Assembly: GCA_905116865.2 (NCBI GenBank)
Contig: CAJHNH020006268.1
Location: 1-64,000 of the forward strand
Origin: Candidula unifasciata
Taxonomy: Eukaryota; Mollusca; Gastropoda; Stylommatophora; Geomitridae
Direction of reading: 5' to 3'
Length of the DNA stretch: 64,000 nucleotides
In this document: one piece after another, positions 1 to 11,276 of the stretch
Position numbering within the stretch: position 1 is the stretch's first letter
How the letters are laid out: each line of letters starts with the position of its first letter
Made by a program: the position numbers and the translations under genes
The notes under the pieces: model-generated
Databases searched by the model: none
Told to the model about the DNA's origin: nothing
Seen by the model: only the letters and a program-made list of their open reading frames with translations

Positions 1-205
1 GACAGACAGATAGGGAGGGGAGAAGTTAAAGATGCAAGATTCTTGAACAGACAGACAGATTAGGGAGGGGAGGGATAGTATGCAGTAAGTAGTTAGCAAT
101 GCAAGATCCTTGAACAGACAGACAGATAGGGAGGAGAGTAGTTAAGTATGCTAGATTCTTGAACAGACAGATAGGAAAGGGAGTAGTTAAGTATGCAGGA
201 TGTTT
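1..205. repeat. Short GACA-rich tandem repeat
   Basis: Three to four imperfect copies of a roughly 55-60 bp unit made of acagacagacag, taggga(g)gg, agtagttaa and atgca/gatt(c)ttga blocks. It is probably cut by the window edge. It lies in the calpain intron downstream of the His exon. Confidence 0.7.
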
Positions 206-262
206 GAGTAGAGGTAGTCAGGTAAGCTGACAATTAAATCTATCTTTCTGCCAAAAACCTAC

Positions 263-343
263 CAGTTGTACACTAGTGACACTATAAGCATGTCCACAGA
301 TGAGGCCATTGCTGAGTTCTGCTTCTGTTTGTCCTGGCACCGC
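263..343 (-). CDS. Calpain exon with catalytic His (start of PC2)
   Basis: An 81-nt, 27-codon exon bounded on the minus strand by acceptor tttgtttcag and donor gtaggt, phase 0 on both sides. It encodes a segment ending in NGLICGHAYSVTSVQL. The GHAYS motif is the calpain PC2 block containing the catalytic histidine (codon at 290-292). It joins in frame to the exon at 2568-2400, whose last residues GCSID are what normally precede this region in calpains. The Gly-Leu-x-x-Gly-His spacing matches the family. The next exon, expected to carry the Asn of the Cys-His-Asn triad and the NPWG motif, lies beyond the left edge. No exon is visible in 1-262. Confidence 0.9.
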
Positions 344-535
344 CTGAAACAAATGTTTGACAGCACAAAGTAAATATCTTCATAACATTCAAATGCTTAT
401 TTATCAACTATTTGAGGACAACATTTTTGTCTGGAGTTTGGACAGCATTAATATTGAGCAGAATTTTTTTACTGCAACAAGACAAAGCTAAAACCTTTCT
501 GAAGAAAAAGAAATGGGTGTTTAGTAACTTATTAT

Positions 536-900
536 ATACTAGCTGTACCCGGCTCCCCTTGACGCAGTCATATTTCCCTCTCCGAAGGATTGAAAAATCA
601 TCCATGGCAAAATTATTAAAATAGAAATAGTTAAGAAATGAGAACTTCAAAATAATATTTTAAGCTCTCTCAGCTAACTATGTTTGGCATAACACTGCCC
701 TCCCCCTTTCCACCAATCATATTTCCCTCTCCGTAGGATTGAAAAATCATCACCTGGCGAAATTATTAAAATAGAAATAGTTAAGAAATGAGAACATTAA
801 AATAATATTTTAAGCTCTCTCAGCTAACGGTGTCTGGCATAACCCCCCCCCCCTCCCCCACCCCACTCCCCCAATCATATCATCTTCTCCGAAGGATGTA
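536..900. repeat. Dispersed-repeat fragment with internal duplication
   Basis: A segment running from catatttccctctccg to agctctctcagctaac occurs at about 569-680 and again at about 718-828, roughly 149 bp apart with few differences. A third, partial start is near 874. The opening actagctgtacccggc resembles the start of a repeat common in invertebrate genomes. It is intronic to calpain. The class is not certain. Confidence 0.5.
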
Positions 901-1019
901 AAAGTCACTGTGTAACAAAAATTTGTAACTAAATTGAACTTTGCATTGAAGTCTACCCAGACTTAAATAGGTAGCATTAACTTGTACAGAGAAGTAAATG
1001 TAGCCAGTGTAACAGCTAC

Positions 1020-1090
1020 CACATCACCCATCCAGTACCAGTACTACTGCAATCACAACCACCACCACCATCACAACAACAACAACAACA
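1020..1090. repeat. CAA/CAC-rich simple sequence
   Basis: Trinucleotide-like run of cca, cac and aac ending in an (aac)n stretch. Confidence 0.6.
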
Positions 1091-1419
1091 AAAACTGTCA
1101 CTACAGTCTGTGTAGGTCGGTGTAGAAAAGAGGAGTTAGCGCCGCATGCTGTCGCCACGGACTATTTAGTTTGATTTTGCCCCGGACATAGGAAAAAAAA
1201 ACTACATCACGTAACCAGTGATGGAACCCACAGTGAAAAGTACACTATACTCACAAATAGGGGAGAAAAATACCCGCACCCGTCATCTCTCCCTCTCCGA
1301 GGGAACGATTTTTACCTGACCTTGGCATCCGTGTCCACCCAAACTAAACTGGACTGTAAGCCATCTTAGTTAACAGTTTCGTTCATCGCCGAATAGTTTT
1401 TGATCGAGAAGTGTCGCGG

Positions 1420-1890
1420 GGAGGCTAACTAGGACTTAACTGAAATCGGATGTCTTTAGGTGAAAGGCAACACAATGTGGCAACCACCCTTTTAGGGGAA
1501 AAAAGAACAATGATCACCCAGCAGGGAATCGAACACTGGTCAACCGAGTGAAGGATGACGTACTTACAACTTTACTACAGACGAATAAAGAGTTTAGGTC
1601 AGATATCACAGCCTAGCTGTAAACCACAATGTACCAATGGCCCTCTTGAGGGTGAACGAAGATTACCCGTGACATGACCATTGAGCATCACGTCGCCGCT
1701 GTTGCAGGCTAGCTGGAAACCCCAAAACTGAAAAAGGCCTAGATATCGCAGCCTAGCCATAAACCACAACAACACAACGTGCCAGCTGCCCAGTTAAGGG
1801 CTAAAAAAAAAAATTTTAATCACCTAGCGGGGAATCGAACGTGGGGCACCTGCATGATAGGCAGAATAGTTAACAACTACGCTACTAAAC
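1420..1890 (-). mobile_element. tRNA-derived SINE copies, tandem or nested
   Basis: Read on the minus strand, two heads contain a Pol III B-box-like motif, gttcgattcccc (near 1830) and gttcgattccctg (near 1530). Each is preceded by about 40-50 nt resembling the D-arm and A box of a tRNA (tagcgtagttgttaac near 1885). A body of about 100 nt follows, with a conserved (g/c)acattgtg motif, and appears three times. This suggests at least two copies inserted head to tail inside the calpain intron. It is not a functional tRNA because no acceptor stem is formed. Confidence 0.55.
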
Positions 1891-2019
1891 ACTCAAGCAA
1901 ACAGTGGAAATGAAATAAAATAATTAAACAAAGTTCAATATGAGCTCAGCAGTCAAATATGGCTGATCACATAAAAACAAATCCGGGCCGGCAACGAAAC
2001 AAATAATGATTTCACCATT

Positions 2020-2165
2020 GCTGGAGCTATGTCATTCATGGTTTGTGCGATTTTCTGACAAAAAATCACGCTTGGAGTCAAAGGCAACACTGTGTGAAAA
2101 TTTGAAAGCAATCAGTTTAGTAGTTTCCGAGTTTTTATCTTACATCATCGGAAAATTAACATTTT
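2020..2165 (+). mobile_element. Possible 3' end of an invertebrate repeat
   Basis: The stretch with tgaaaatttgaaagcaatca followed by gtttagtagtttccgag resembles a tail sequence seen in many invertebrate dispersed repeats. It may belong with the repeat starting at 536, with the SINEs inserted between. The link is inferred. Confidence 0.35.
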
Positions 2166-2399
2166 TATTAATTTATATATGAAATTGAAAAGAAATGGGA
2201 GCAGAATAAATCTAAACTATTTAAGTGTCAGTATTACAACAAATCTGAGACACTAATCTGAGGGAACAAACTAAACTGGTGCAGTTGTCACAAGGACAAG
2301 AATCGTTCAACCACAATACTAAAGTTGATCTGTAGTTGCTTAAATACAAATCTGACTTTGGCTAAATATAAACAAGGCAGGCAAATGTTTGAAACTTAC

Positions 2400-2568
2400 G
2401 TCAATGCTGCAGCCCATCAGTGAGCCACGCTGGTAAGCCTTTAGCATGATGTTCAACAAGTTCGGTGGAGCCTCCTTCAGATCAAACATCTCGGTCACAC
2501 CACCAGTGAAGTCCTCCATGGCCTCGCTGGTGCTGCCACCTTTCAGGGATTCATAGGAGCCCATCAGC
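2400..2568 (-). CDS. Calpain catalytic-domain exon ([15 protein letters not shown])
   Basis: A 169-nt exon on the minus strand with acceptor ttgtttcag and donor gtaagt. One leading nucleotide completes the Lys codon begun in the previous exon and 56 codons follow, ending phase 0. It encodes [32 protein letters not shown] and [11 protein letters not shown]. These are the standard linking segments between calpain PC1 and PC2, with the conserved SYE-LKGGST and EDFTGG motifs. It follows the exon ending EKAYAK and precedes the His exon, as in other calpains. An internal ATG near its start makes a short open frame, but this is not a separate start. Confidence 0.92.
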
Positions 2569-2914
2569 CTGAAACAATTTGAGAATCACTGATGCCACAC
2601 ACAAAATAAAGTAAGTCTCCAACATGCTGCTCAGGCATACTCAGAAGATGGTATGAGGCCCATATTGTGGCCACATGTAGGGAAGCATCGAGCAGTAACA
2701 CTTTGCCTACCATGCATGTCATAAAGGAACCCATGGAGGGTTGGTCTGACACTGGTGACCTTCATCCTTGTGGTGATGATTATGAAACCATGTCAGTGTA
2801 ATTAGACTGCAGACTTATGAAACAAGATGTACAATGACACTAAATATTGTAACTCTGCACTGGCTGCTGAAGATGTGGATAGAACATTTATGGGAATGTC
2901 CTGAGTGCTGTGAC

Positions 2915-3215
2915 TGGATTCTCTTCTTCTTCATCTTCACTGTGTTTATTGCGATCTGTAAATTCAGGGAGAAAGTTCTGGTTGTTCATCAACTTCTGAA
3001 TTTTAGTCTTATTCCAGACTTGTTTTGCATTCACATCCATTTTACTGATCTGGCTTATTTGTTTGCATGCAGACTGTTAGTTGCTAACCTCACAGGCAGA
3101 TGCACATGCCATGCTTTTTTAAGGGGCAGTGGGTCTGTTCTCTTCTACCCCCCCACCCACAATGGGGCCCTGAAACCCACAATGGGACTGGGTTCTCAAC
3201 TAACCACAACTTTCA
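2915..3215 (+). mobile_element. Dispersed repeat family A, copy 1
   Basis: First of five copies in the window (others at 7257, 15365, 47398 and 60717). Shared landmarks in order are a cttcttctt start, agttctggttgttc, attccaga, a gcatgcagactgttag block, a caggcagatg block and ggcagtgggtct. Two copies are in plus and three in minus orientation. No coding potential or terminal repeats are seen, so a SINE-like or other non-autonomous element is likely. Confidence 0.6.
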
Positions 3216-3332
3216 GTGGTAATGAAGCTATTACACGAGCTTCAGACAGGAAGCTTTTTTATTAGGCCACTTATCTTGGGAACGATAACAGAGGCGACAA
3301 AATTTATGACCATATACAGAGAAGCAACTTAC

Positions 3333-3473
3333 TTGGCATATGCTTTTTCCAGCAGGGCACTCCAAAATTCATTTTTCTCTGTGGAGTGCATGAAGACCAG
3401 CTGGTTGCGGTAGGTAGGCAGTCGGTCATCCACGACAATCTCCTGCCACTCCCCCTGATGCCAGAAGTTGAAC
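3333..3473 (-). CDS. Calpain exon ([18 protein letters not shown])
   Basis: A 141-nt minus-strand exon with acceptor aaaccag and donor gtaagt. It begins with the last base of a Lys codon and ends two bases into another (phase 2 on both sides). It encodes [20 protein letters not shown] followed by a stretch ending [19 protein letters not shown]. These match the calpain PC1 signature (VVDDRLPT and the [18 protein letters not shown] block, with Trp and Lys positions conserved). Another frame is open for 71 codons across the same bases and is only a shadow. Confidence 0.93.
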
Positions 3474-3554
3474 CTGGTTTAACAAACAAAACTTCGCAGT
3501 CAGCTGTCGGTGATGGCACAGAAACATGAAAATAATAAATATCGATACAGCAGA

Positions 3555-3680
3555 CAGGTCAGAGGTTTTCTACAGCCTAGTATACAGTAGACAGGTCAGA
3601 GATTTACTGAAACAGCCTGGTATACAGCAGACAGGTTAGAGATTTACTGAAACAGCCTGGTATACAGCAGACAGGTAAAA
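3555..3680. repeat. 40-bp tandem repeat, 3 copies
   Basis: Three copies of a unit starting acagcct(a/g)gtatacag and ending agagatttactgaa, in the calpain intron. Confidence 0.8.
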
Positions 3681-3937
3681 AAATAAACTACAGAAAGATT
3701 ACAGATAAATATTTATCTTTCAGTCTGCAATCCTTATCACCATTAAAAAGCTTACCCATTGTTCGAACAATTTGTCTATCCATAAAGAACCCAGGTATCT
3801 GTCTATCAGGTAGCATTTGCTTTAATGACATGCCACTGATTATTTGGAGAAATCCTTTTGTTCTCTTGTCAAATTGCTTCTATATATTATCAAAAATCAT
3901 ATTTCAGAACTGTGTAACTTTTTTATCACAAAGAAGT

Positions 3938-4088
3938 ATTCTGCTTGCTGGGATAGCTGTGACAGTTCTGCTTGCTGGAATAGCTGTGACAGTTTTGCTT
4001 GCTGGGATAGCTGTGACAGTTCTGCTTGCTGGGATAGCTGTGACAGTTCTGCTTGCTGGCATAGCTGTGACAGTTCTGCTTGTTGCAG
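3938..4088. repeat. 27-bp minisatellite, about 5 copies
   Basis: Units of cttgctgg(g/a)atagctgt followed by gacagttctg. Because 27 is a multiple of 3, a frame of LLAGIAVTV repeats is open on the plus strand and others on the minus. There is no independent coding evidence. Confidence 0.85.
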
Positions 4089-4367
4089 CAATTGTCACTG
4101 GTCTGACTCCTTTCTGTGGGGCCCCACTGCTACAGGACAATAGCATGTTTGAAATATGGAACTTCTGTTGTGAGTTGTATGGTGAAACCATAGAAAATAA
4201 TCTAAAGTTAGTTGGAGACTAGAGAATTATTCATGCTTTGTAAAGTAAAGTCAACCAGAGACTAGATAAATATTCATACACTGTAAGGTCAAGTTAGAGA
4301 CTAGATAAGTTATGTATTCCTGCTCTGTACATGACTTTATGTCCAACAAAAATAAAAGGAAACTAAC

Positions 4368-4479
4368 TTGAAAATGCCGCAGTAGTTGTTGGTGAAGGAC
4401 TGGTGGGGATCCACCACAAAATTGAAGAGCTTCTCATTGCAGGTCAAGGACGCTACAGCAGCTAGCAGCCAACAGTCAC
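4368..4479 (-). CDS. Calpain exon with catalytic Cys
   Basis: A 112-nt minus-strand exon with acceptor catctccag and donor gttagt. Two leading bases complete the Gly of GELG|D, 36 codons follow, and two bases carry into the next exon. It encodes [12 protein letters not shown], then [12 protein letters not shown] and NNYCGIFK. The GDCW motif contains the nucleophilic cysteine of calpains (Cys codon at 4472-4474). The preceding Gln of the oxyanion hole is in the exon at 10292-10223. Nothing suggests inactivation: Cys here and His downstream are both intact. Confidence 0.94.
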
Positions 4480-7256
4480 CTGGAGATGGCAAACATGGTT
4501 AGGCAATTGTTACACCTCCCCAAAATAGGGCTAAACTTTGCCACAAATATTGCAAAAAGGCATACTAGCATTGTTTCCCTTGCAAATGTAAACAGGATGG
4601 GCAGGAAGTTAAAATAGGATATTCAATAGGTACAGGCAGGTTTTCAGGCCAGCCAAATTAAGGACCATGCCTTCAGTATGAGAACCATCTTTGAGAAGTT
4701 TAGAGTATACTAGTTTTAGAGACTTCAATAGTGGCTTTATTCAATGTCAGAAATTGTGGAACATCAAGACATATGGGATTTCCAGTATACTTGCTAGTTG
4801 AAACTTTATAGCATGCACAACTAAAAGGTGTTAGAGTACCTGGTGAAACATTAAACTAATTAAAACGTTGAAGGTTAAAGTGAAAAGGATCAACCTCATT
4901 GCACTGGGTTTTATCTCATATGGCTCAGTCTCTCTCCGCAGAAAGGCTAACCAACTGCCAATAGCATCGCACAAAGCACGAACTCCGTAGCTCTGGTGAT
5001 GATCGCCAGGTGTCGCCGTAAAATTGCACTTGTGAACAGAATAATGCAGCCATGAAACAAACCTCAGCCTTCAGAGAGCAAGGCAAATGGCTTGACTACT
5101 TCGCCATGGAAACTAGTCTGGGATGCAAAGGGCAACGTTATGTAATCACTTATCATAACCATGAGAAAACGGCAAATGAAATGTATGGGACATACCAGGT
5201 GAGGTGTTATAGTGGCAAAGTGCAAGGCAAGAGTGGGGGGGGGGGGGCAGTTTCAAAGAAAGATATATGCCACCAGTTAAAACTACTGAGCAACAAATTG
5301 AAGCTGTACCCCTGTCGTTAAAATATCCATTTACATACAAGATTGTATAGTCAGGGTCACTGATGCCTGGTCTGCCGCAGGTCACTGATGCCCGGTCTGC
5401 TGCAGGCACCAGGGAACAAACAAGAAACTTGCTAGCTAGGGACAACCTATGCCAGCCTGCATGCAGCTTAAGTGTAAAAAAAAAAATGGCTGTAAATACT
5501 ATTAAACTGTAAAATAATAAAACTCTCAGTTTGTCAAGCATGTCTCTACATTTGATGTACACACACTGTTTCAGTGTTTGTGATAAAGAAATCTGCAGAC
5601 AAGGGGGAGCTTCAGTTAAAAACACCTCACGTGAAAAAAAGAAAACCCATCTGCACAAAACCACTTCGACATTTCTAAATGATTAAGATTCCATCTGAAC
5701 TTTAACAAAGCAGAAAAGAAATCAGAAATAAAAACCTGGCATTATATAAAATAGAAAGTACTCTTCAGTTTGTTTGTTTTTAAAGTGTCTGCTTGTTTTC
5801 CATTACATAAGAGGCTGTTTATATTCTGCCTACTCAGAGCAAGAAAGGTTAAATTATAGCTTTGTTTTGTTGCCAGATTGTGTGTGTGTGTGTTGTTTCA
5901 CACAGATATTTTGAGTTCAAAGAGTGGTGTTTTCGGAGGGAAGATCAGCACATGTCAACAGCTGACAGATCGTCATGCCGGGGTTGATTATCCAGCAGTG
6001 TACGCAGAAGGATCTACGCTGCATGAGAAATAAATCAGGATGGAGTTTCTCAGTGTATCAGGCAATGGAAAAGTTTCAATAAATTAATATGATACTGCAA
6101 AATGATAAATGTATAAAGTTATTCACAGATACAAGGACATACAACAAAAACATATGTAGGGAATTACAGGAATCTAGTTTTGTACATAGATGTATGCATA
6201 CAGAAAAGTTGGCGGACAGATAAGACCAGCAACTACATGATCCTGCCGCACATATTGGTACCAGCAGCTTAGACAAGACATCTGTAGACACCAGTAGTCA
6301 AGGATAGTTTCTGTGTAGTCAGTCAGTCAGTCAGTCAGTCAGTTAGTCAGTCAGTCAGTTAGTCAGTCAGTCAATCAGTAACATGTCCTTTGCAAAACCT
6401 TGATTCCATAACAACTCTCCAGAAAACTTCTTGATCAGAAGCAAGATGTTCCGCGTCCGATACACCCATCTTGAGAACATCTGCCCACATCCTGAACCCA
6501 TCTTCTCTTTGGTCTTCCTCTTCCTCTTCCTTTCTTCCCAGGCATTATTGTTCTCTTCAAACTTTTGTGACGTTTCAAGTGACCAAAACATTTCTATTTT
6601 CTGTGTTTTATCATCTTTAATGGCCAAAATTCTTCAGTATTCAGTTCTTGAAGTATGGATGCATTTGTTCCTTTCTTTACCCATGATATTCTTAGAACCC
6701 GGCTATAACATTTGTATTCAAAGGCATTTATGCACTGTTCATCTAGTTTAGTATAGAGTTGATGGAATGAGGTCAAGGTTACTGGTGGCTGGTAGAGGCT
6801 ATGATGATCTGATATCTACTTCATTGACTGGCTGATAGAAGGTGAGAACTCAGGTAGACAGTAACAAGGTGCAGGCAACAACAGACAACTTGAGGGCATC
6901 ACATGAAGACAGGTACAAACGTAGGTATGGGATGGGAGTAAACATATATATATATAACATTTCACACATATATAACACTTCAAAAAAAGCATACAGAAAA
7001 AAATGTGTGTATGTGTGGGTGAGATAGAGAGGGTGTGTGTGTAAGTTAGACAAACAGGGAAGATTGTACTTCAGTAGACACAAGGCTGAGTCAGTGTCAA
7101 TGTCAGTAGATAGACTGGGGCAAGTCAGGGTTCACAGAAGTCAACAAGCCTCTCATTCTTAAAGCAGAGGGGAATAATCTGTGTGGATTTATCTGGTGAT
7201 GTGTCAGTTTAGAGTACTCTGTGGGTCCCAGGGTTCTGTTATAGGAAAAACAAGAA
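4480..7256. other. Calpain intron 4.5-7.3 kb: mostly unremarkable
   Basis: No supported exon. It contains a short GT run (5880-5894), an (AGTC)n microsatellite at about 6316-6378 and AT-rich sequence near 6945-6985. The 172-codon open frame on the minus strand at 5146-5664 has no recognisable motif or splice support and is treated as chance. Confidence 0.6.
6316..6378. repeat. (AGTC)n microsatellite
   Basis: About fifteen tetranucleotide units with scattered T substitutions (agttagtc). Confidence 0.9.
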
Positions 7257-7493
7257 TAGACCCACTGCCTACCCAAAAGCATGTTGTAAAAGTCGACTAA
7301 TTGGGAGATTCCTTTGAAGTCGGAGTTCGTCTGCCTGAGAGAAATGGGAACCAGCAGTCTGCATACAAATAAGTCAGATCTGTAAAATGGATGCGCACAC
7401 CACACTAAGGTTCTGGAACAGGACTGTAGCCCAGAAGTGGATAAACATCCAGAACTTTTTGCCAGAGTTTACGGCTGGCGAAGAAAAAAAAAA
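7257..7493 (-). mobile_element. Dispersed repeat family A, copy 2
   Basis: Minus-strand copy. It contains agtctgcata, ggttctggaacagg, cagaagtggataaac and agagtttacggctgg in the order seen in the other copies. It ends in an A-rich stretch directly abutting the 58-bp array, so the array begins at the end of this element. Confidence 0.6.
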
Positions 7494-9667
7494 GGTATAG
7501 AGGCTGTCTCATGTTAAAGTATCACTGCATGATGTACCTGTCATGTGAGACAGTATAGAGGCTCTCTCATGTTGAAGTATCACTGCATGATGTACCTGTC
7601 ATGTGAGACAGTATAGAGGCTCTCTCATGTTGAAGTATCACAGCATCATGTACCTGTCATGTGAGACAGTATAGAGGCTCTCTCATGTTGAAGTATCACT
7701 GCATCATGTACCTGTCATGTGAGACAGTATAGATGCTCTCTCATGTTGAAGTATCACTACATGATGTACCTGTCATGTGAGACAGTATAGAGGCACTCTC
7801 ATGTTGAAGTATCACTGCATGATGTACCTGTCATGTGAGACAGTATAGAGGCACTCTCATGTTGAAGTATCACTGCATCATGTACCTGTCATGTGAGACA
7901 GTATAGATGCTCTCTCATGTTGAAGTATCACTACATGATGTACCTGTCATGTGAGACAGTATAGATGCTCTCTCATGTTGAAGTATCACTTCATGATGTA
8001 CCTGTCATGTGAGACAGTATAGAGGCTCTCTTATGTTGAAGTATCACTGCATGATGTACCTGTCATGTGAGACAGTATAGAGGCTGTCTCATGTTGAAGT
8101 ATCACTGCATTATGTACCTGTCATGTTAGACAGTATAGATGCTCTCTCATGTTGAAGTATCACTACATGATGTACCTGTCATGTGAGACAGTATAGAGGC
8201 ACTCTCATGTTGAAGTATCACTACATGATGTACCTGTCATGTGAGACAGTATAGAGGCTCTCTCATGTTGAAGTATCACTGCTTTATGTGCCTGTCATGC
8301 GAGACAGTATAGAGGCTCTCTCATGTTGAAGTATCACTGCATGATGTACATGTCATGTGAGACATTATAGAGGCTCTCTTATGTTGAAGTATCACTGCAT
8401 GATGTACCTGTCATGTCAGACATTATAGAGGCTCTCTTATGTTGAAGTATCACTGCATGATGTACCTGTCATGTGTGACAGTATAGAGGCTCTCTTATGT
8501 TGAAGTATCACTGCATGATGTACCTGTCATGTGAGACAGTATAGAGGCTCTCTCATGTTGAAGTATCACTGCATGATGTGCCTGTCATGTAAGACAGTAT
8601 AGAGGCTCTCTCATGTTGAAGTATCACTGCATGATGTACCTGTCATGTGAGACAGTATAGAGGCTCTCTCATGTTGAAGTATCACTGCTTTATGTGCCTG
8701 TCATGTGAGACAGTATAGAGGCTCTCTCATGTTGAAGTATCACAGCATGATGTACCTGTCATGTGAGACAGTATAGAGGCTCTATCATGTTGAAGTATCA
8801 CTGCATGATGTACCTGTCATGTGAGACAGTGTAGAGGCACTCTTATGTTGAAGTATCACTGCATGATGTACCTGTCATGTGAGACAGTATAGAGGCTCTC
8901 TCATGTTGAAGTATCACTGCATGATGTACCTGTCATGTAAGACAGTATAGAGGCTCTCTTATGTTGAAGTATCACTGCATCATGTACCTGTCATGTGAGA
9001 CAGTATAAATGGCTGTGTTTAGGTTCCGCCAGATGTTACTGCGTGATATTTTCCTTGCAAAGTAACAAAGGTTTTGACATAACCCAAGTCAGAACAGTAA
9101 TTATCAATAAATCACAGCATGATGTACCTGTCATGTGAGACAGTATAGAGGCTCTATCATGTTGAAGTATCACTGCATGATGTACCTGTCATGTGAGACA
9201 GTATAGAGGCACTCTCATGTTGAAGTATCACAGCATGCTGTACCTGTCATGTGAGACAGTATAGAGGCTCTATCATGTTGAAGTATCACTGCATGATGTA
9301 CCTGTCATGTGAGACAGTATAGAGGCACTCTCATGTTGAAGTATCACAGCATGATGTACCTGTCATGTGAGACAGTATAGAGGCTCTATCATGTTGAAGT
9401 ATCACTGCATGATGTACCTGTCATGTGAGACAGTGTAGAGGCACTCTTATGTTGAAGTATCACTGCATGATGTACCTGTCATGTGAGACAGTATAGAGGC
9501 TCTCTCATGTTGAAGTAACACTGCATGATGTACCTGTCATGTGAGACAGTATAGAGGCTGTCTCATGTTGAAGTATCACTGCATCATGTACCTGTCATGT
9601 GAGACAGTGTAGAGGCTGTCTTATGTTAAAGTATCACTGCATCATGTACCTGTCATTAGAGACAGTA
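7494..9667. repeat. 58-bp minisatellite, about 36 copies in two blocks
   Basis: The unit runs from gtatagaggctctctcatgt through gaagtatcactgcatgatg to tacctgtcatgtgagaca. About 26 units run to 9003. A non-repeat segment (9004-9111) interrupts, about ten more units follow, and the same segment recurs at 9666-9773. Each unit carries a small hairpin, CTGTC-atgtga-GACAG. It lies in the calpain intron between the Cys exon and the exon at 10223. Confidence 0.95.
9004..9111. repeat. Array flank segment, duplicated at 9666-9773
   Basis: The segment starting tataaatggctgtgttta and ending attatcaataaat appears twice in the same orientation, 662 bp apart, with no difference I can see. It marks a large duplication of array plus flank. 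Confidence 0.85.
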
Positions 9668-9773
9668 TAAATGGCTGTGTTTAGGTTCCGCCAGATGTTA
9701 CTGCGTGATATTTTCCTTGCAAAGTAACAAAGGTTTTGACATAACCCAAGTCAGAACAGTAATTATCAATAAA

Positions 9774-10222
9774 TATTGTAACACAGGAAAGAATTAAAAA
9801 ACTGGCATATAATGTTGGGCAGTTAACTCTTGAACCACTTAATCATCAAGCTTGTAGAATGGGCTGCCCATTGACTCACACTTAATAAAACAAACACAAT
9901 TATTTCATTTGAGGAAATGGATTTTGTGTTTGTTCATTGATGACTTTGAGAAATCTGTGACATATATGTGTGCTTGCTACTGTCAACATAACAAAGTCTA
10001 GTTTGATATTCATTTGAGTACTAAGCTATGTATAGTCAAGTAATATTAATATAGTATAGTTAATGAGGGTTCTGTTCAAAAATTAAAAGCTTGTGAATTT
10101 GTAGGATGATAATTATCTTAGGGATGATGATGATGGCAATGACATGGTGATCAATATGATAATGACAATGATGTTGATGTAGACAGAGAGAGAGAGAGTT
10201 AGATGAGAGGTGAGCCACTGAC
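9774..10222. other. Intron sequence, no feature
   Basis: AT-rich unique sequence with a short gat-rich patch (10105-10165) and (AG)n at 10187-10198. No exon is seen. Confidence 0.5.
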
Positions 10223-10292
10223 CAAGTTCTCCCTGTCGGACGTCAAAGCGACTGGCACCAGCAGTGATCCACTCCGGGTTTTCACAGATCTC
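10223..10292 (-). CDS. Calpain exon preceding the Cys exon (ASRFDVRQGELG)
   Basis: A 70-nt minus-strand exon with acceptor gtttgcag and donor gtcagt, phase 0 in and phase 1 out. It encodes EICENPEWITAGASRFDV then RQGELG. In calpains this stretch directly follows the W-(K/R)-R-P-(H/T) segment of the first exon and leads into GDCW. The Gln of QGELGD forms the oxyanion hole. The donor gtcagt departs from gtragt at the third intron base, but no other GT gives a compatible phase. Either first exon (ending RPH, phase 0) can join it. It is the first exon common to both predicted isoforms. Confidence 0.9.
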
Positions 10293-10431
10293 CTGCAAAC
10301 ACAAGTGGACAAACATCATGTGTGGGCGGGGTTAGGTGGGTGGTGTCTGGGTGTGTGTGTGTGTGTCATACAGTCTACAGCAGTTTATCAGGCAACAGAT
10401 GGGCATGACAAGAGGTAGCGACACTGCAGTC

Positions 10432-10666
10432 AAACATAGCTGGTGAGATGTTTTAATTTACAGAACATAGCTGGTGAGATGTTTCAATTTACAGAACATA
10501 GCTGGTGAGATGTTTCAATTTACAGAACATAGCTGGTGAGATGTTTCAATTTACAGAACATAGCTGGTGAGATGTTTCAATTTACAGTTCATAGCTGGTG
10601 AGATGTTTTAATTTACAGAACATAGCTGGTGAGATGTTTCAATTTACAGAACATAGCTGGTGAGAT
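10432..10666. repeat. 31-bp minisatellite, about 7 copies
   Basis: Unit acatagctggtgagatg plus tttcaatttacaga. On the plus strand each unit holds a donor-like ggtgagat and an acceptor-like tttcaatttacag, 21 nt from gt to ag. Confidence 0.9.
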
Positions 10667-10865
10667 CCAAGGCACGTTTTAATTAGAGAACATAGACAGT
10701 TGGTAAGATACAAGACATGTTTTAATTTAGCGAACATAGACAGTTGATGAGATACAAGACATGTTTTAATTTAGCGAACATAGACAGTTGATGAGATACA
10801 AGACATGTTTTAAATCTGTGAGCATAAACAGTTGATGAGATACAAGACATGTTTTAATTCAGACA
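10667..10865. repeat. 44-bp tandem repeat related to the 31-bp array, about 4 copies
   Basis: Units of acatagacagttgatgagat with acaagacatgttttaattt. They share the acatag...gagat and ttttaattt framework with the neighbouring 31-bp units, so they probably derive from a common ancestor. Confidence 0.75.
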
Positions 10866-11276
10866 CCAATAACAAAGGGCAGTGTTGTGTGTCTATATGT
10901 ACAAGGCACATCTCTTAATTGGCGGTGTTGACAATGTTGATTGTTTTATGATCAAATATGAAAAAGGGATGGGGTGTTCAATCTGATTCTGGTTTGTAAA
11001 TCAGGTGTCTGGCCTTCTCAGATAAGTATGGAAAATTGGGATGTTCAATGTGCACATTTTCCATGTTGAAATTACCCAGAAGCACAAGTTGTCGGAAACT
11101 ATTCAGTCAACCCTCTTCCAAAATATTTGCAAGAAGATGTGTATGTGACAGCCGAAGTAAACAGAGGATGTTGCTCAATGATACTTCAATAAACCATAAA
11201 GGGGCTTAGTCTTCCTTATGTGTGTTCCCCTCCCCCTCCCCGTTTCCTCTTAGTATAAAGCTGTGCTGTCAGTCCT
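10866..11276. other. Intron sequence, no feature
   Basis: Unique sequence. No exon or repeat structure supported. Confidence 0.5.

Noticed and set aside
1500..1886. tRNA gene on the minus strand
   Set aside because: B-box present, but no acceptor stem pairing and the sequence continues into a SINE body.
3830..4222. 130-codon plus frame with LLAGIAVTV repeats resembling a membrane protein
   Set aside because: The hydrophobic pattern comes from a five-copy 27-bp repeat inside a calpain intron, with no further support.
5146..5664. 172-codon minus frame
   Set aside because: No motif, no credible splice borders in the calpain frame, odd composition; likely chance.
7494..9667. CRISPR-like regular array
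   Set aside because: Units are contiguous with no unique spacers and the genome is eukaryotic. The same holds for the other arrays.
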